Source of the DNA: Brenneria sp. hezel4-2-4
GTDB taxonomy: Bacteria; Pseudomonadota; Gammaproteobacteria; Enterobacterales; Enterobacteriaceae
DNA: 64,000 nucleotides
Assembly (NCBI RefSeq): GCF_013155275.1
Contig: NZ_JABJXS010000003.1
Span: 1-64,000 of the forward strand
Direction: 5' to 3'
The position numbers and the translations under genes were made by a program. Position 1 is the stretch's first letter; each line of letters starts with the position of its first letter. Below the pieces are notes generated by a model. It was not told the DNA's origin and ran no database searches. It saw only the letters and a list, made by a program, of their open reading frames with translations. Positions 1-8,317 of this stretch are shown one piece after another.

Positions 1-102
1 CGCTGGCGGGAAGAATATAACCATGACAGGACACATTCTTCATTAAATGATCTGACTCCGGCAGAATTTATCCGAAGTCACCAAAAAAGACAGATCCTCT
101 AA
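1..102 (+). mobile_element. IS3-family transposase OrfB, C-terminal end (partial)
   Basis: The first 33 codons, open from the left edge to a TAA stop at 100-102, read as the extreme C-terminus of an IS3-family DDE transposase. The tail includes EYNHDRTHSSLNDLTPAEF, which matches the conserved W-x-EYN-x-x-RPHSSL-x-x-LTPAEF ending of OrfB proteins. The catalytic core lies outside the window, so whether the element is complete cannot be judged. The right end probably falls near base 134, where the sequence ends in ggaggaggtca; its complement starts TGACCTCC, like the TG...CA termini of this family. The element borders the island and fits the picture of an accumulated mobile region. Confidence 0.85.
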
Positions 103-134
103 TTGATCCTGGGTCAGGATATGGGAGGAGGTCA
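103..134 (+). repeat. probable IS right terminal inverted repeat
   Basis: These bases follow the transposase stop and end in a GTCA that reads TGAC on the other strand, the expected terminal dinucleotide pattern for IS3-type elements. The matching left repeat is outside the window, so this is inferred from the family pattern only. Confidence 0.4.
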
Positions 135-906
135 AAAGCTTCTCCATTACTAGCATCTGCCTGTCGTTTCATGGGCTGAGGGGAGTTGAATAGGTTACCT
201 ATTATTTTGATTGTTTGGCTTATTCCTGATTCAATTTTTGTTCTATGGGCCCAAGTTTGGGCCTAAATTTTTTTTGCTTGCTTAAAGTGGATGCTGTGGG
301 ACTCATTTGTGACATGAGTAGCAAAAAGATTTTCAGCCGAGGAATCGAATTGTATGTTTTATAGTCATATAATTCATGTTCGATACAGCTCCGACTGTGA
401 ATAGTCAGAAAAATATATACCTGCGTAGAACCCAATTTATGCATGTCGCAGAACTGTGCGTAACGATGTTTACTAAGAAAATTAGCTAAGCATAGAGCAA
501 TTATAATATTGGTCTTAGTGGAAATTCTGAGCTATAAATAATAAATATTTAAGATAAAAGGGGTGTGAGTATGGGGTTATATTTATCAGAGGAATGAGAG
601 AGGGCTAAATGAAAAATATTATCACTAAGTATTTATTGAATATATGTTCTTAACTTTGAATCAAACGGATTGATATTAATGTAAATGCCATCTATTTTAA
701 TTGGAAATGAATTGTTATAAAGAAAGTCCTCTGGTTAATGTTTTTTGATAAAGGCTTTTGGGCGATGTAATGAACAGGATTAGCCACCACTTAACCTGAC
801 AGCATTTTAAAAGCAGAACACAGCAAATCTGACAGGCAGCAATGAGCGGATGTTAAACACTTAGGGTTTTTGAGTCTCTGAATGCGCTTTTTTGAAGTAA
901 ACTAAG
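135..906. other. AT-rich intergenic stretch with no supportable gene
   Basis: About 770 bases of AT-rich sequence lie between the IS end and the convergently placed 404-residue protein gene. Only short frames occur; the longest (220-444, minus strand, 74 codons) has no recognisable domain, and I see no good ribosome site for it. I see no tRNA, no tandem repeat and no strong terminator. It is probably decayed island DNA. Confidence 0.5.
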
Positions 907-2121
907 TTAATCATCAATAAAATTAAGGTATCTTTTAATAATCGAAGGCAATAATGTTTCTATTAAATCATTATGAAATGCATGCATTGAGTGGGGGCGA
1001 GGAATTATAACTTTGGAAAGTTCTTCAAGTGTGATAACCGAACTAGGAAACTCGATCCCTTTTGATATAAAGTGTGAGACCTCGCGCCCTAAATTTATCG
1101 CTGAATCAACACAATCCATGCACATTGCAATTTCATGATGTTTGGTCTTAGATTTACTTTCATCAAACAATGGGGCTTTTTTTATTTCAAGAACCCATTG
1201 ATTATTTTTAGATGGTCTAACGCAACTATATTTCTTTCGCTGACAACATGGACATACCCATTCTTCATTATATCTGTTCCAATATTTACCTCTAACAGCA
1301 GCTAAATGTGCTATATCGTTAGCTAAAGGGATTTTTTTTGCTGTGGGATTATTTTTTATCCTCCAAGAATTTTTCGAACCTTTAAATGGTTCAGTGTTAT
1401 ATAGTAGCCTTTCAGGCTCTATTTCATCAAAATCATGTAATCCATTCAACTTAAATAATCGTTTTGCAATTCGCTCAGTCTGTTTTGCCGTTCTCTCAGA
1501 TGGTTGATACCAGTCTTGCTTCTCTGCAGCTATTTCAGCGAATTGCCTGGCGAGATTTAAACGCATTTTAAATATGGGCTCTATTCGTGCCCAAACTTCA
1601 TTCGCAGCTTTTACATCAATCTGGTGCTCATGATTGGGAATTACACAAATAAACTCTGAGATCTCCCTCGGAGAGAATGAAAAGAATTTATGGCACTTAA
1701 CTAAACGTTTTGCGTCTGCATCTGCTTTATTACAATCAAAACATATAACTGTATTGTCATAAGCTGATAATGAAAAGGCCGCCTTAATGGAAAATTTTTC
1801 AGATAGTTCATCTGCAACAATACGCTTCTTTCTCTTTGAAAACTCTTCGAAAAGGGATTTTACGACTTCCTTCATATGATCATGATGTTCGTGTAGTTGG
1901 CAGGTTAGAAAATTATTTTTGTTTAGCCTAACAATTTCTGATTTTTTTCTTTTGCAGCACGGGCACCCCCAGTCAACCGATGTCATAACCCACCATTTAT
2001 TAAGATGGGCTCCATCTGCTTTAAAAAAAGAAATTAAACGTCTTGTTGAAGCGGTGAATTCAGAATCTATACCAATTAAATCTTTTTTCGATAAAGAAAG
2101 TTTAAATTCTTTCCATTTCAT
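907..2121 (-). CDS. protein with two CPCC zinc/HNH-like modules, unknown function
   Basis: A 404-residue protein I do not recognise by name. It is built from two related modules. Module 1 (about residues 43-138) has W-x7-C53-P-C55-C56, then H77-E-H79-H80-D-H82, then C127-x2-C130-N131 followed by DADAK. This layout of two Cys pairs around an HHDH core, ending in C-x2-C-N, is typical of HNH (beta-beta-alpha metal) nucleases. Module 2 (about 280-360) repeats W-x-CPCC-x-RKK, N-x-W and C-x2-C but has lost the HHDH core. The middle is charged and helical. It lies about 200 bases downstream of, and on the same strand as, the nuclease pair, and is AT-rich like it. A DNA-cleaving or DNA-sensing role is inferred, not shown. 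ATG start at 2121. Confidence 0.6.
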   Translation of the reverse strand: MKWKEFKLSLSKKDLIGIDSEFTASTRRLISFFKADGAHLNKWWVMTSVDWGCPCCKRKKSEIVRLNKNNFLTCQLHEHHDHMKEVVKSLFEEFSKRKKRIVADELSEKFSIKAAFSLSAYDNTVICFDCNKADADAKRLVKCHKFFSFSPREISEFICVIPNHEHQIDVKAANEVWARIEPIFKMRLNLARQFAEIAAEKQDWYQPSERTAKQTERIAKRLFKLNGLHDFDEIEPERLLYNTEPFKGSKNSWRIKNNPTAKKIPLANDIAHLAAVRGKYWNRYNEEWVCPCCQRKKYSCVRPSKNNQWVLEIKKAPLFDESKSKTKHHEIAMCMDCVDSAINLGREVSHFISKGIEFPSSVITLEELSKVIIPRPHSMHAFHNDLIETLLPSIIKRYLNFIDD

Positions 2122-2281
2122 AATTTAATCCTACAAGTCTTGTCATTTTTTCTCATAAACTTATGAAGTAAAAATATTATTCAACAGAGAAAACACATAT
2201 GGAAATAAAGTATAATAAAATGCTCTTTATTTCAATGGATTATTTAACAACTTCCGATGAATTAACAGTACATTTGTAAAG

Positions 2282-2307
2282 TGTCCGTTTCTTGCGCGAA
2301 ACGGACA
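2282..2307 (-). terminator. hairpin after the nuclease gene
   Basis: A perfect 10-bp inverted repeat (TGTCCGTTTC / GAAACGGACA) with a 6-base loop lies 14 bases beyond the stop of the 579-residue gene. Only a weak T-rich run follows on the minus strand, so termination may be partial and the downstream CPCC gene may still be read through. Confidence 0.5.
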
Positions 2308-2320
2308 GATTGAATAATCG

Positions 2321-4060
2321 TTAGGTTAGCTGAGATTGAGAGGCGGAAGTTGTTTGCGGAAGGGAATCCACTAACCAATCTTCAATAAAATGGAAAGGAA
2401 CTGGATATCGGTAACAACGACAAGCTGTCAGTATCAATGGAGCCTTCCCTTCAGTAACAGCTGACATTTTCTTAAACGAATCAGCGCCTTCACACTCTTG
2501 TGCTACGAGCTCCAGTGCCAAGCTTCCATTTATCGGAAAGTTAGTTGTCGCAGAGCCATGCATATCTGAGTTCGAGTACATACTCTGTTCACTATGTTGG
2601 TTTGGGTACCAATACTGTAACGTGCTATGAGCTAGTTTATCTTTGGCAAATTTTTCCAAGTCTTGGCTTACTGAAGCTAATTTATACAGAGAGCAAAACA
2701 ATACTAATAGAGGATATAAAATACTAGCTTCCGTAACTTTATTCTTATAACTATTATCAGTCTTGTCTTTTTTTCTATGTTCAAGCAGTTTTTCATAAGA
2801 GTCATATATAATTGGATACATTCCATTGCTCTCAAAAGAGAATATACATCTATTGACAATCTCCGAGAGCCAACTCTGCACAAACTCATCGAGTTCTGAA
2901 TTATTTGAAAGCAGTGTTAGAGCTAGACCAATATCAATGGCTTGCGAATCTTTGTACGGTGACAGTAGTATTGGATTATTAACAACCAACATGTTAATTG
3001 ATTTTGTTATCTGCTTGAGGCGGAGACATAACCTTTTCTGTTCTTCGCTCTCTCCATCTATTGGTGGGTTTTCAGCATAACTCTTTGACAGTATATCTAA
3101 AATCCAGTGTCCTTTGACTGATAAACGTCCTAGCACATCAAAGAGTTTAATATTTACGTCAATAGAGCATGGTGAGTTAACCGCATGGGAAATAGCATAT
3201 TTAAATTCAACATACGGAATTAAACAACGTTCGACATAACAATCAGTAATTTGTTGATAGGTATCTAAAATGCTATCAAATGATTTTGAGGGTTTGTTCT
3301 TTCCTGTGTAGTGGCCTTTTACCTTATCCCAAGCCAACAGCAATGCTCGCTCCGATGAAAGATATGCTGCCTCTAAATTTCCACCATCACGGCACCATGA
3401 AAATAGAACCCACAAACAAACATTTGTCCGAGTTATGGACGATGCAACAGAATCTGCGTCAGTGGCGTTGGAAAGAACCTCATCAATCAATAGTGAGAAG
3501 TGCTTGCTTGAACTCTCAGGCTCTTCAAGTAGCGCCAAGGATTTTCTTAAAAAACCTTGGCTGGTGCTAGGCAGTAATTCTTCTTTCAACAAGTACTGTT
3601 GAATAAACTCTGACAGTTTATCACCATTCCACTCTTCAAAAGAGATATTATCTCGCGTATTCCGTTGCTCATAGCCAGATACCTCCTGCCTGATCCCTGA
3701 ATTGACATCTCCACCAAAACATAAGCATATAACTTTTTTTTTATCCCTATGTTCAGGGGGGAGACGACTAGGAATAAATGAGTCTTGAATCTCATCTAAC
3801 GAAGGTCTAAGAGCTTGATCTGCGTTCCCATTCCAAGTCTCACGAGTAAGGTTTCCAGACTTCACAGAAAACAAATAAACTTTTTCTTCCTCGCCATTGA
3901 CTTGCCCTACAGCCGCTATATCAACACCATACTCTTTAACCCCACGCGTCGGTGAAATGAATACATTCATCCCCATACAGCTCAACAAATCTGGCAGTAC
4001 AGCATCTAATTCTGTCCGTTCTTTTAGTGAAGCTAAATATTGCTTAAGAATTAACTTCAT
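2321..4060 (-). CDS. large protein with N-terminal PD-(D/E)XK nuclease-like domain, defence candidate
   Basis: A 579-residue protein. Residues 1-75 look like a restriction-endonuclease fold: a helix with E17, then GVKEYGVDIAAVG (D47) and, after a short turn, VYLFSVKSGNL (S65-x-K67). This fits D-x(n)-(E/Q/S)-x-K of Mrr/VRR-type nucleases, with Ser in place of the usual Glu/Gln. A conserved-looking stretch with W-N-G-N and LPPEHRDKKKVICLCFGGD follows. From about 190 onward the protein is helical without a recognised domain. Its ATG (4060) lies inside the end of the upstream helical gene, a 17-base overlap implying translational coupling. A nuclease effector paired with a helical sensor is the simplest reading; a restriction role is inferred from family resemblance only. 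Confidence 0.6.
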   Translation of the reverse strand: MKLILKQYLASLKERTELDAVLPDLLSCMGMNVFISPTRGVKEYGVDIAAVGQVNGEEEKVYLFSVKSGNLTRETWNGNADQALRPSLDEIQDSFIPSRLPPEHRDKKKVICLCFGGDVNSGIRQEVSGYEQRNTRDNISFEEWNGDKLSEFIQQYLLKEELLPSTSQGFLRKSLALLEEPESSSKHFSLLIDEVLSNATDADSVASSITRTNVCLWVLFSWCRDGGNLEAAYLSSERALLLAWDKVKGHYTGKNKPSKSFDSILDTYQQITDCYVERCLIPYVEFKYAISHAVNSPCSIDVNIKLFDVLGRLSVKGHWILDILSKSYAENPPIDGESEEQKRLCLRLKQITKSINMLVVNNPILLSPYKDSQAIDIGLALTLLSNNSELDEFVQSWLSEIVNRCIFSFESNGMYPIIYDSYEKLLEHRKKDKTDNSYKNKVTEASILYPLLVLFCSLYKLASVSQDLEKFAKDKLAHSTLQYWYPNQHSEQSMYSNSDMHGSATTNFPINGSLALELVAQECEGADSFKKMSAVTEGKAPLILTACRCYRYPVPFHFIEDWLVDSLPQTTSASQSQLT

Positions 4061-5786
4061 TTTTCAGTCTCTCACAACGGTAAATTCGCAAAATGTAATC
4101 TAGTGACTCGGGGTCTATAACGTTCAATCTTGGCATTTCGGTCGAATGGGAAAAGGACTGCATTTGCATCTCCTGTCGTATGGATTCTCCATCTCCCTGA
4201 TGTAAATAATAAATAGAGCTGTTGCCATACAATAACCTCTGCGTCGTCGCAATCATCCGAATAAAAGAATATTTTGATGCTTCTTCATGGGCTTTCTGCA
4301 TGTCTTTGTCAAAGTCTTTCCAATAAGCACTTACATTTTCGTTGGGAGCCATTAACTCCTTCAATTCAGACACTTTCTCAATATCAGCATGATAGGCTTT
4401 AAGTTTTCCAAGCAGGCGCTCACATAGATGTTCTTGAACACCTTTATCAATGCATGACTGGAAGAATTGCTTAAGCTCCCCTGGGTAACTTAAAAGTAAA
4501 GGGTCGTACAAAATCCGTTCAAGCTCTTTAAGTGTGGTTATCGAAGCAGTACCGGAAATAGATAGAATGAAACTTGCCGCCGCTATAGGCCGCGTAAACA
4601 GCCAACCGACGGCCTTGTGGCTGACAAATACTTGCTTTACTTCATCACCTAGCAATGCCGTTTCTGCTTTTAGCTCAATGTCCTCACCCGTTACATCATG
4701 AAGTAGATCCAAAACACCATGGCAAAGCGAGGCTTCTCCATATAAAAACCATTTTGTAATTATATAATTACGTAATTCTTGATGCTTGTTCAACAGCTTG
4801 TTGGATAAATAGTCCAGCGATGCAAATTCCACTCCTGCAGCCAGAATTGATTCCAATAATTCGACAGCAAGAGAAGATGACCCCCTCTCAATCAACTTAA
4901 CCAATAAATGATCAATATTATCTATAATACCTTTGTGCTCAGGGGATACATTGGCTAACTGCTTGACGAGAAGACGCAGAACATTCTCTGGAAGATCGAT
5001 CCTTTGAAAGGAGACAATATCCGATATTGCATAGAGAACCTCTGGAGGGACTCCCTCAACAAATGTAATTAGAAGCTCTTCTATCTGCGACCAGTAAGAT
5101 GGAAATGTTCCTCCAAAGTGGAGTGTTGCCCTCAGTATCGACGCATAACAACCACTTTCACGCTCACTACTAGCACTGCCGATAAGTAGCTCCCAAATGA
5201 CACTAGCCTGAGTTTCATTTACATCAAGCCTCCCCAAAGTAAAATAGGCTTGGTTTCTGACCGTCTGATTGCTATTAACAATCAGACTTTCTGTCGTCTG
5301 GAGAGCTTCAGCCACACGATCTGAGTCGTATGCGAGGATTGAGCTAGAAAGAAAAGGGGCATATGTACTGAGATCACTTTGTGTCAGGATAAATTCAACG
5401 CTATCTTTGGGACGATTTGCTTCCATGCGACAGAAATGCTCAAATGCCTCATAGACTCCACCAATAGCTAAATCTCTACCAGCCTGTTGCGTGAGATGGA
5501 CCAGACACTGTACGACATTTTCAACTCTTGCATCTAGTGAAGGCAGAACGTTTTCAAAGGCATGCAGAATTGTAAAAAACTTGTTTCCGCAGGAGCTTTT
5601 ATCAATTTTTCTTACTATCTCGACGAGATCAATCTCCCCTGAGTTGTGAAGCTCAGATAGTGCCTCTGTCAAGACTTTCTCCTCGGAACGTATTTCTTGG
5701 ACATATAAATCGTTAACCTGAGCAAGCAGACCTTCTGCCGTTTCACTTACAGCTAACAGCCTAGCCCTTGTGTCTTCTAACGACAT
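4044..5786 (-). CDS. large all-helical (HEAT-like) protein, partner of the nuclease
   Basis: A 580-residue protein, almost wholly alpha-helical by its Leu/Ala/Glu pattern, with many 35-45-residue helix pairs resembling HEAT/ARM-type solenoids (for instance the stretch with SNQTVRNQAYFTLGRLD). I find no catalytic motif, membrane segment or signal peptide. I chose ATG 5786 because GAGG lies about 9 bases upstream; an in-frame GTG at 5801 is the alternative. The stop lies 17 bases inside the nuclease gene, so the two form a coupled operon with this gene first. Base composition is AT-richer than the flanking core genes, consistent with horizontal transfer. A sensing or scaffold role beside a nuclease is an inference from the arrangement. 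Confidence 0.6.
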   Translation of the reverse strand: MSLEDTRARLLAVSETAEGLLAQVNDLYVQEIRSEEKVLTEALSELHNSGEIDLVEIVRKIDKSSCGNKFFTILHAFENVLPSLDARVENVVQCLVHLTQQAGRDLAIGGVYEAFEHFCRMEANRPKDSVEFILTQSDLSTYAPFLSSSILAYDSDRVAEALQTTESLIVNSNQTVRNQAYFTLGRLDVNETQASVIWELLIGSASSERESGCYASILRATLHFGGTFPSYWSQIEELLITFVEGVPPEVLYAISDIVSFQRIDLPENVLRLLVKQLANVSPEHKGIIDNIDHLLVKLIERGSSSLAVELLESILAAGVEFASLDYLSNKLLNKHQELRNYIITKWFLYGEASLCHGVLDLLHDVTGEDIELKAETALLGDEVKQVFVSHKAVGWLFTRPIAAASFILSISGTASITTLKELERILYDPLLLSYPGELKQFFQSCIDKGVQEHLCERLLGKLKAYHADIEKVSELKELMAPNENVSAYWKDFDKDMQKAHEEASKYSFIRMIATTQRLLYGNSSIYYLHQGDGESIRQEMQMQSFSHSTEMPRLNVIDPESLDYILRIYRCERLKNEVNS

Positions 5787-6163
5787 TTCCGTGTACCTCA
5801 CTACACCGCTACTAAATCAGTAGATACTTTGTAAGATAAGGAGAAGTAGATCAAATGGTAATCTCCCCATTTTTAACGGTAGTGATAAGTAAAATCGGTT
5901 TATGCGATAAATATGCTGCATCGGTGTAATGCTGACTTGCGCCTCATTGATTAATGCGCTGCGATGCCAGCAATGTCCGCATCACAAAACTGTCTGTCAG
6001 ATTAGGTATGGCCATGAGCCACAAAAGTGTCAGCCCAAATCTGAGCTACTACAGATATGAGGATGTTATAATTTCAATCTGGCGATTATTTCACCAAAAT
6101 TAATATGTGAGCACCTTTACTCACTAATTTCTCTTATCAATATTTAGTGTTCCCTGTTGCTAT
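5787..6163. other. intergenic region upstream of the nuclease operon
   Basis: About 375 bases between the start of the helical-protein gene and the end of the recombinase gene, both on the minus strand. The part nearest 5787 should hold the operon promoter, but I cannot pick out convincing -35/-10 boxes. No gene, repeat or strong hairpin is seen. Confidence 0.4.
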
Positions 6164-7048
6164 TCATCTTGACCTAGTCATTCTCCCATAAACCCGCTCC
6201 ACATACCGCCCACGCCCATCTCCATGCCCTAAATCCATCGACACCAGCGCGCAGGCTTCCCGTTTACTGAATCCCTGTCGCCGATAATAGCGCATCGCAT
6301 CCTGCGCCCACGCATAGCGCAGGCTGTGCGGAGAATATTGCCCCTTTAGTCCGGCCAGAGCAGTTTGTGAACGCCAGCGGTTAATGGCGCTTTTCAGATC
6401 CGGTTTATCAATCAGCCGACCGTTGCGAGTATCGGCAACTGCCAGCGCCTGATTTACTGTTTGTATTAACGCTTCCCGATCCAGAATCCGCGTTTGTCGG
6501 GGCCGTCCGCCTTTGGTGCCGAATACCACCGTCAGTTGCCCGTCGCCTCGCTCCAGCGCGGTGGCCCATGTCTTGAGCGACTGCGAACACTGCACCGCTT
6601 CCTGCGAACGTAGGCCCATCATTCGAGCCAGTTGCAGCGTCAGCGCGAGTCCGGCGTCTTTCTGTTGCAGGGTTGCCAGCGCCGCCTGATAGCGCTCCGG
6701 CGTAATCGCCTTTCGCGTACCGTCCCGGCTGGCGCCGCTCAGCCCTAACGCCTTGTTGCTCAATCGTTCCGCATCCGCCAACTTATCCCGACCGGCGGTG
6801 CGCAGTATCACCCGCACCGCTGCCATTTCATTATGCAGCGTGCGCAGTGTAATTCCCTGTTCTAACCGTTCGGCGATATAGCATTCGATATGTTTTGCTT
6901 TCAGATGCTGCACCGTGCGGATCTGAATATTCAAAGATAGCAGATGACTGGCAAGTCGCTCTGCAATTTTTAGTCGGTCATGTACCGTCTTATGGCTGCC
7001 GCCAGCCTGACGGGCCAGCGTCTGCATCTCCCGGCTTAATCGTGACAT
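6164..7048 (-). CDS. tyrosine recombinase / integrase-domain protein
   Basis: A 294-residue tyrosine recombinase. The N-terminal half (about 1-115) is a SAM-like core-binding domain. The C-terminal half carries the catalytic set: Arg in MMGLRSQEAVQ, HSLR in YSPHSLRYAWA, the third-box His in DLGHGDGRG and the tyrosine in RYVERVYGRMTRSR near the end. All residues are in place, so it may be active. It belongs to the integrase_1-type proteins carried by integrative and conjugative elements rather than to the P4/IntA family, and is unlike the broken IntA 1.3 kb away. It is more GC-rich than the nuclease operon, suggesting the island was assembled from several sources. ATG start at 7048. Confidence 0.8.
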   Translation of the reverse strand: MSRLSREMQTLARQAGGSHKTVHDRLKIAERLASHLLSLNIQIRTVQHLKAKHIECYIAERLEQGITLRTLHNEMAAVRVILRTAGRDKLADAERLSNKALGLSGASRDGTRKAITPERYQAALATLQQKDAGLALTLQLARMMGLRSQEAVQCSQSLKTWATALERGDGQLTVVFGTKGGRPRQTRILDREALIQTVNQALAVADTRNGRLIDKPDLKSAINRWRSQTALAGLKGQYSPHSLRYAWAQDAMRYYRRQGFSKREACALVSMDLGHGDGRGRYVERVYGRMTRSR

Positions 7049-7362
7049 ATGCTATGCCTCCATCCTCAATAACCTCTGTTCTCCGGCGCACGGCGATTTA
7101 CGACACGGGGAAACCGTGCCGCACTGAACAATACCTGCGCGCCGGATCGGCAGCGGTTGAGGTATTACGGGGATATCGGTTATGCACTCGGTGCAGCCGC
7201 CTGCATCAGCAGGGTAATCCCCTCAGGCTGAAAGCCTGCTCAGGTATCGGTTCAGTCCTCCTCTGATAAGTGGGTTGATGAGAATTGACGCAGAAAATGT
7301 GCGTCAGATGACAGGTCGCGCCGGAAAGCGCTGTGGCGTAAGGGCTGTCGCAGAGTTTGTTC

Positions 7363-7407
7363 GCGGCGTCACTTGCAACGGCTTTGCGCCGTATGAAGTG
7401 ACGCCGC
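7363..7407. repeat. nested inverted repeat, 12-bp arms
   Basis: GCGGCGTCACTT at 7363-7374 pairs perfectly with AAGTGACGCCGC at 7396-7407. Between them ACGGC and GCCGT form a second 5-bp stem with loop TTTGC. No T-run follows on either strand, so it is not an ordinary terminator. Confidence 0.8.
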
Positions 7408-7745
7408 AGTCTCATTGAAGTATTCGCTGAGGCAGCAAAAGGCCGCAGACGATTGCGCCAGCAATAAGGTTGTTGTACGCATCAATGCGTATGCAAAAAG
7501 CAGTTGCTTCACGAAGAACAAACAAGATGCAGCCCTAAGGCGTTGGGATAAGTGAGCTACCATCGCCGCAGCGATCACCCGCAAACTGGTAGCGGGGCGG
7601 GTTGGGCGTTGACCACACAGGCTGGGCCTGCGCGTTGCCTTGAAGGTCGAGGCAACGTGGAGTGCTGCGTGCAGCAGCGGTATAACACTGACAATCTACT
7701 GCGCCAAAATCCGTATATCAAGCGGCTAACGCGCTGCGCTTGTTG

Positions 7746-7788
7746 GCTCCTTGCTGGATTTCTATTCCATAGAAATCCAGTAAGGAGC
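7746..7788. repeat. long inverted repeat, 20-base arms
   Basis: The arms at 7746-7765 and 7769-7788 are complementary over 20 bases with a single mismatch (G at 7753 against T at 7781) and only 3 unpaired bases (TCC) between them. This is the strongest palindrome in the window. It has no T-run and no gene ending beside it. A recombination, transfer or replication signal is possible. Confidence 0.8.
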
Positions 7789-7836
7789 GTCTAAATCCAC
7801 TAACAGTATGAAAAAAATTTTGTAAATTTTTAGTGG

Positions 7837-8082
7837 CTAATCCGAGGTTCCATCTCTGTATTGTTGATGCTGTCCGCTGTTATAACGCGAAGGCCAGATC
7901 TCTTCGGGGCGTTTATGCAAGGCTTCGGCGATTAAGCGTTCTCCTTTAGGCCAATGGCGCGTCAGTGTATTTGCCAAAGTGGAAGAGGCGAGTCCCGCTT
8001 CTCTGGAAACCGCAGCCAGCGTTGTGCCTTTCTTTCTTAAACCAGCAATGATATCTGCCGGATGCCAGTCTTGTTCAATCAT
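7837..8082 (-). CDS. Ner/Nlp-like small DNA-binding regulator
   Basis: An 81-residue protein of the Ner/Nlp (SfsB) family, phage-derived helix-turn-helix regulators related to Mu Ner. The N-terminus (IEQDWHPADIIAGLRKKG), the helix-turn-helix (TLAAVSREAGLASSTLANTL) and the WPKGERLIAEAL / IWPSRY tail match the family along its length. It probably regulates phage-like or island genes. It stands alone on the minus strand with no convincing ribosome site, next to the intA remnant. Confidence 0.75.
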   Translation of the reverse strand: MIEQDWHPADIIAGLRKKGTTLAAVSREAGLASSTLANTLTRHWPKGERLIAEALHKRPEEIWPSRYNSGQHQQYRDGTSD

Positions 8083-8252
8083 ACGAAGTCACCCAAGTTG
8101 ATGCCCGTCAGAGGCGATGAAATCGTTTGTTCTGACTAAGGCATATTTTTAATTTCTTCCTTTTTAGCATCCGTTAAGTGACTTTATCTTAAGAGTTACT
8201 AAAGACGCGGGGTTGAGGATTTGTCGATTGACGATGAGCGAAAAATAACGCG

Positions 8253-8297
8253 TCTCCCGCCTCACACCATCACTTGCTTATGGTGTGAGGCGGGAGA
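8253..8297 (-). terminator. long hairpin after the intA remnant
   Basis: A perfect 18-bp stem (8253-8270 with 8280-8297) and a 9-base loop lie 20 bases beyond the intA stop. On the minus strand a T-rich run (TTATTTTT) follows about 4 bases later, which fits an intrinsic terminator for the integrase. Confidence 0.55.
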
Positions 8298-8317
8298 GAA
8301 AACATGGCTTCATACAA

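Larger units (their letters stand above)
7049..7836. other. hairpin-dense non-coding tract
   Basis: Almost 790 bases with no supportable gene but a striking series of perfect or near-perfect inverted repeats: 7106-7120, 7286-7306 (TGACGCA arms), 7363-7407 (12-bp arms enclosing a nested 5-bp stem), 7476-7491, 7561-7574, 7633-7657 (8-bp arms), 7662-7675 and 7746-7788 (20-base arms, one mismatch). The small frames here have no family resemblance and are interrupted by the hairpins. The tract lies between a recombinase and a Ner-like regulator. Candidate roles are a structured RNA or a site acting as folded single strands (transfer origin or recombination site). Confidence 0.55.

Noticed and set aside
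220-444. 74-codon minus-strand frame in the AT-rich stretch beside the IS end
   Set aside because: No ribosome site, no domain, and composition of non-coding DNA.
7206-7794. Several small frames (60-80 codons) in the hairpin tract
   Set aside because: They run across inverted repeats in both directions, have no domain and no consistent codon use.
8253-8297. The 18-bp hairpin as an island attachment site
   Set aside because: It sits just beyond the intA stop with a T-rich run on the coding strand, so a terminator explains it.
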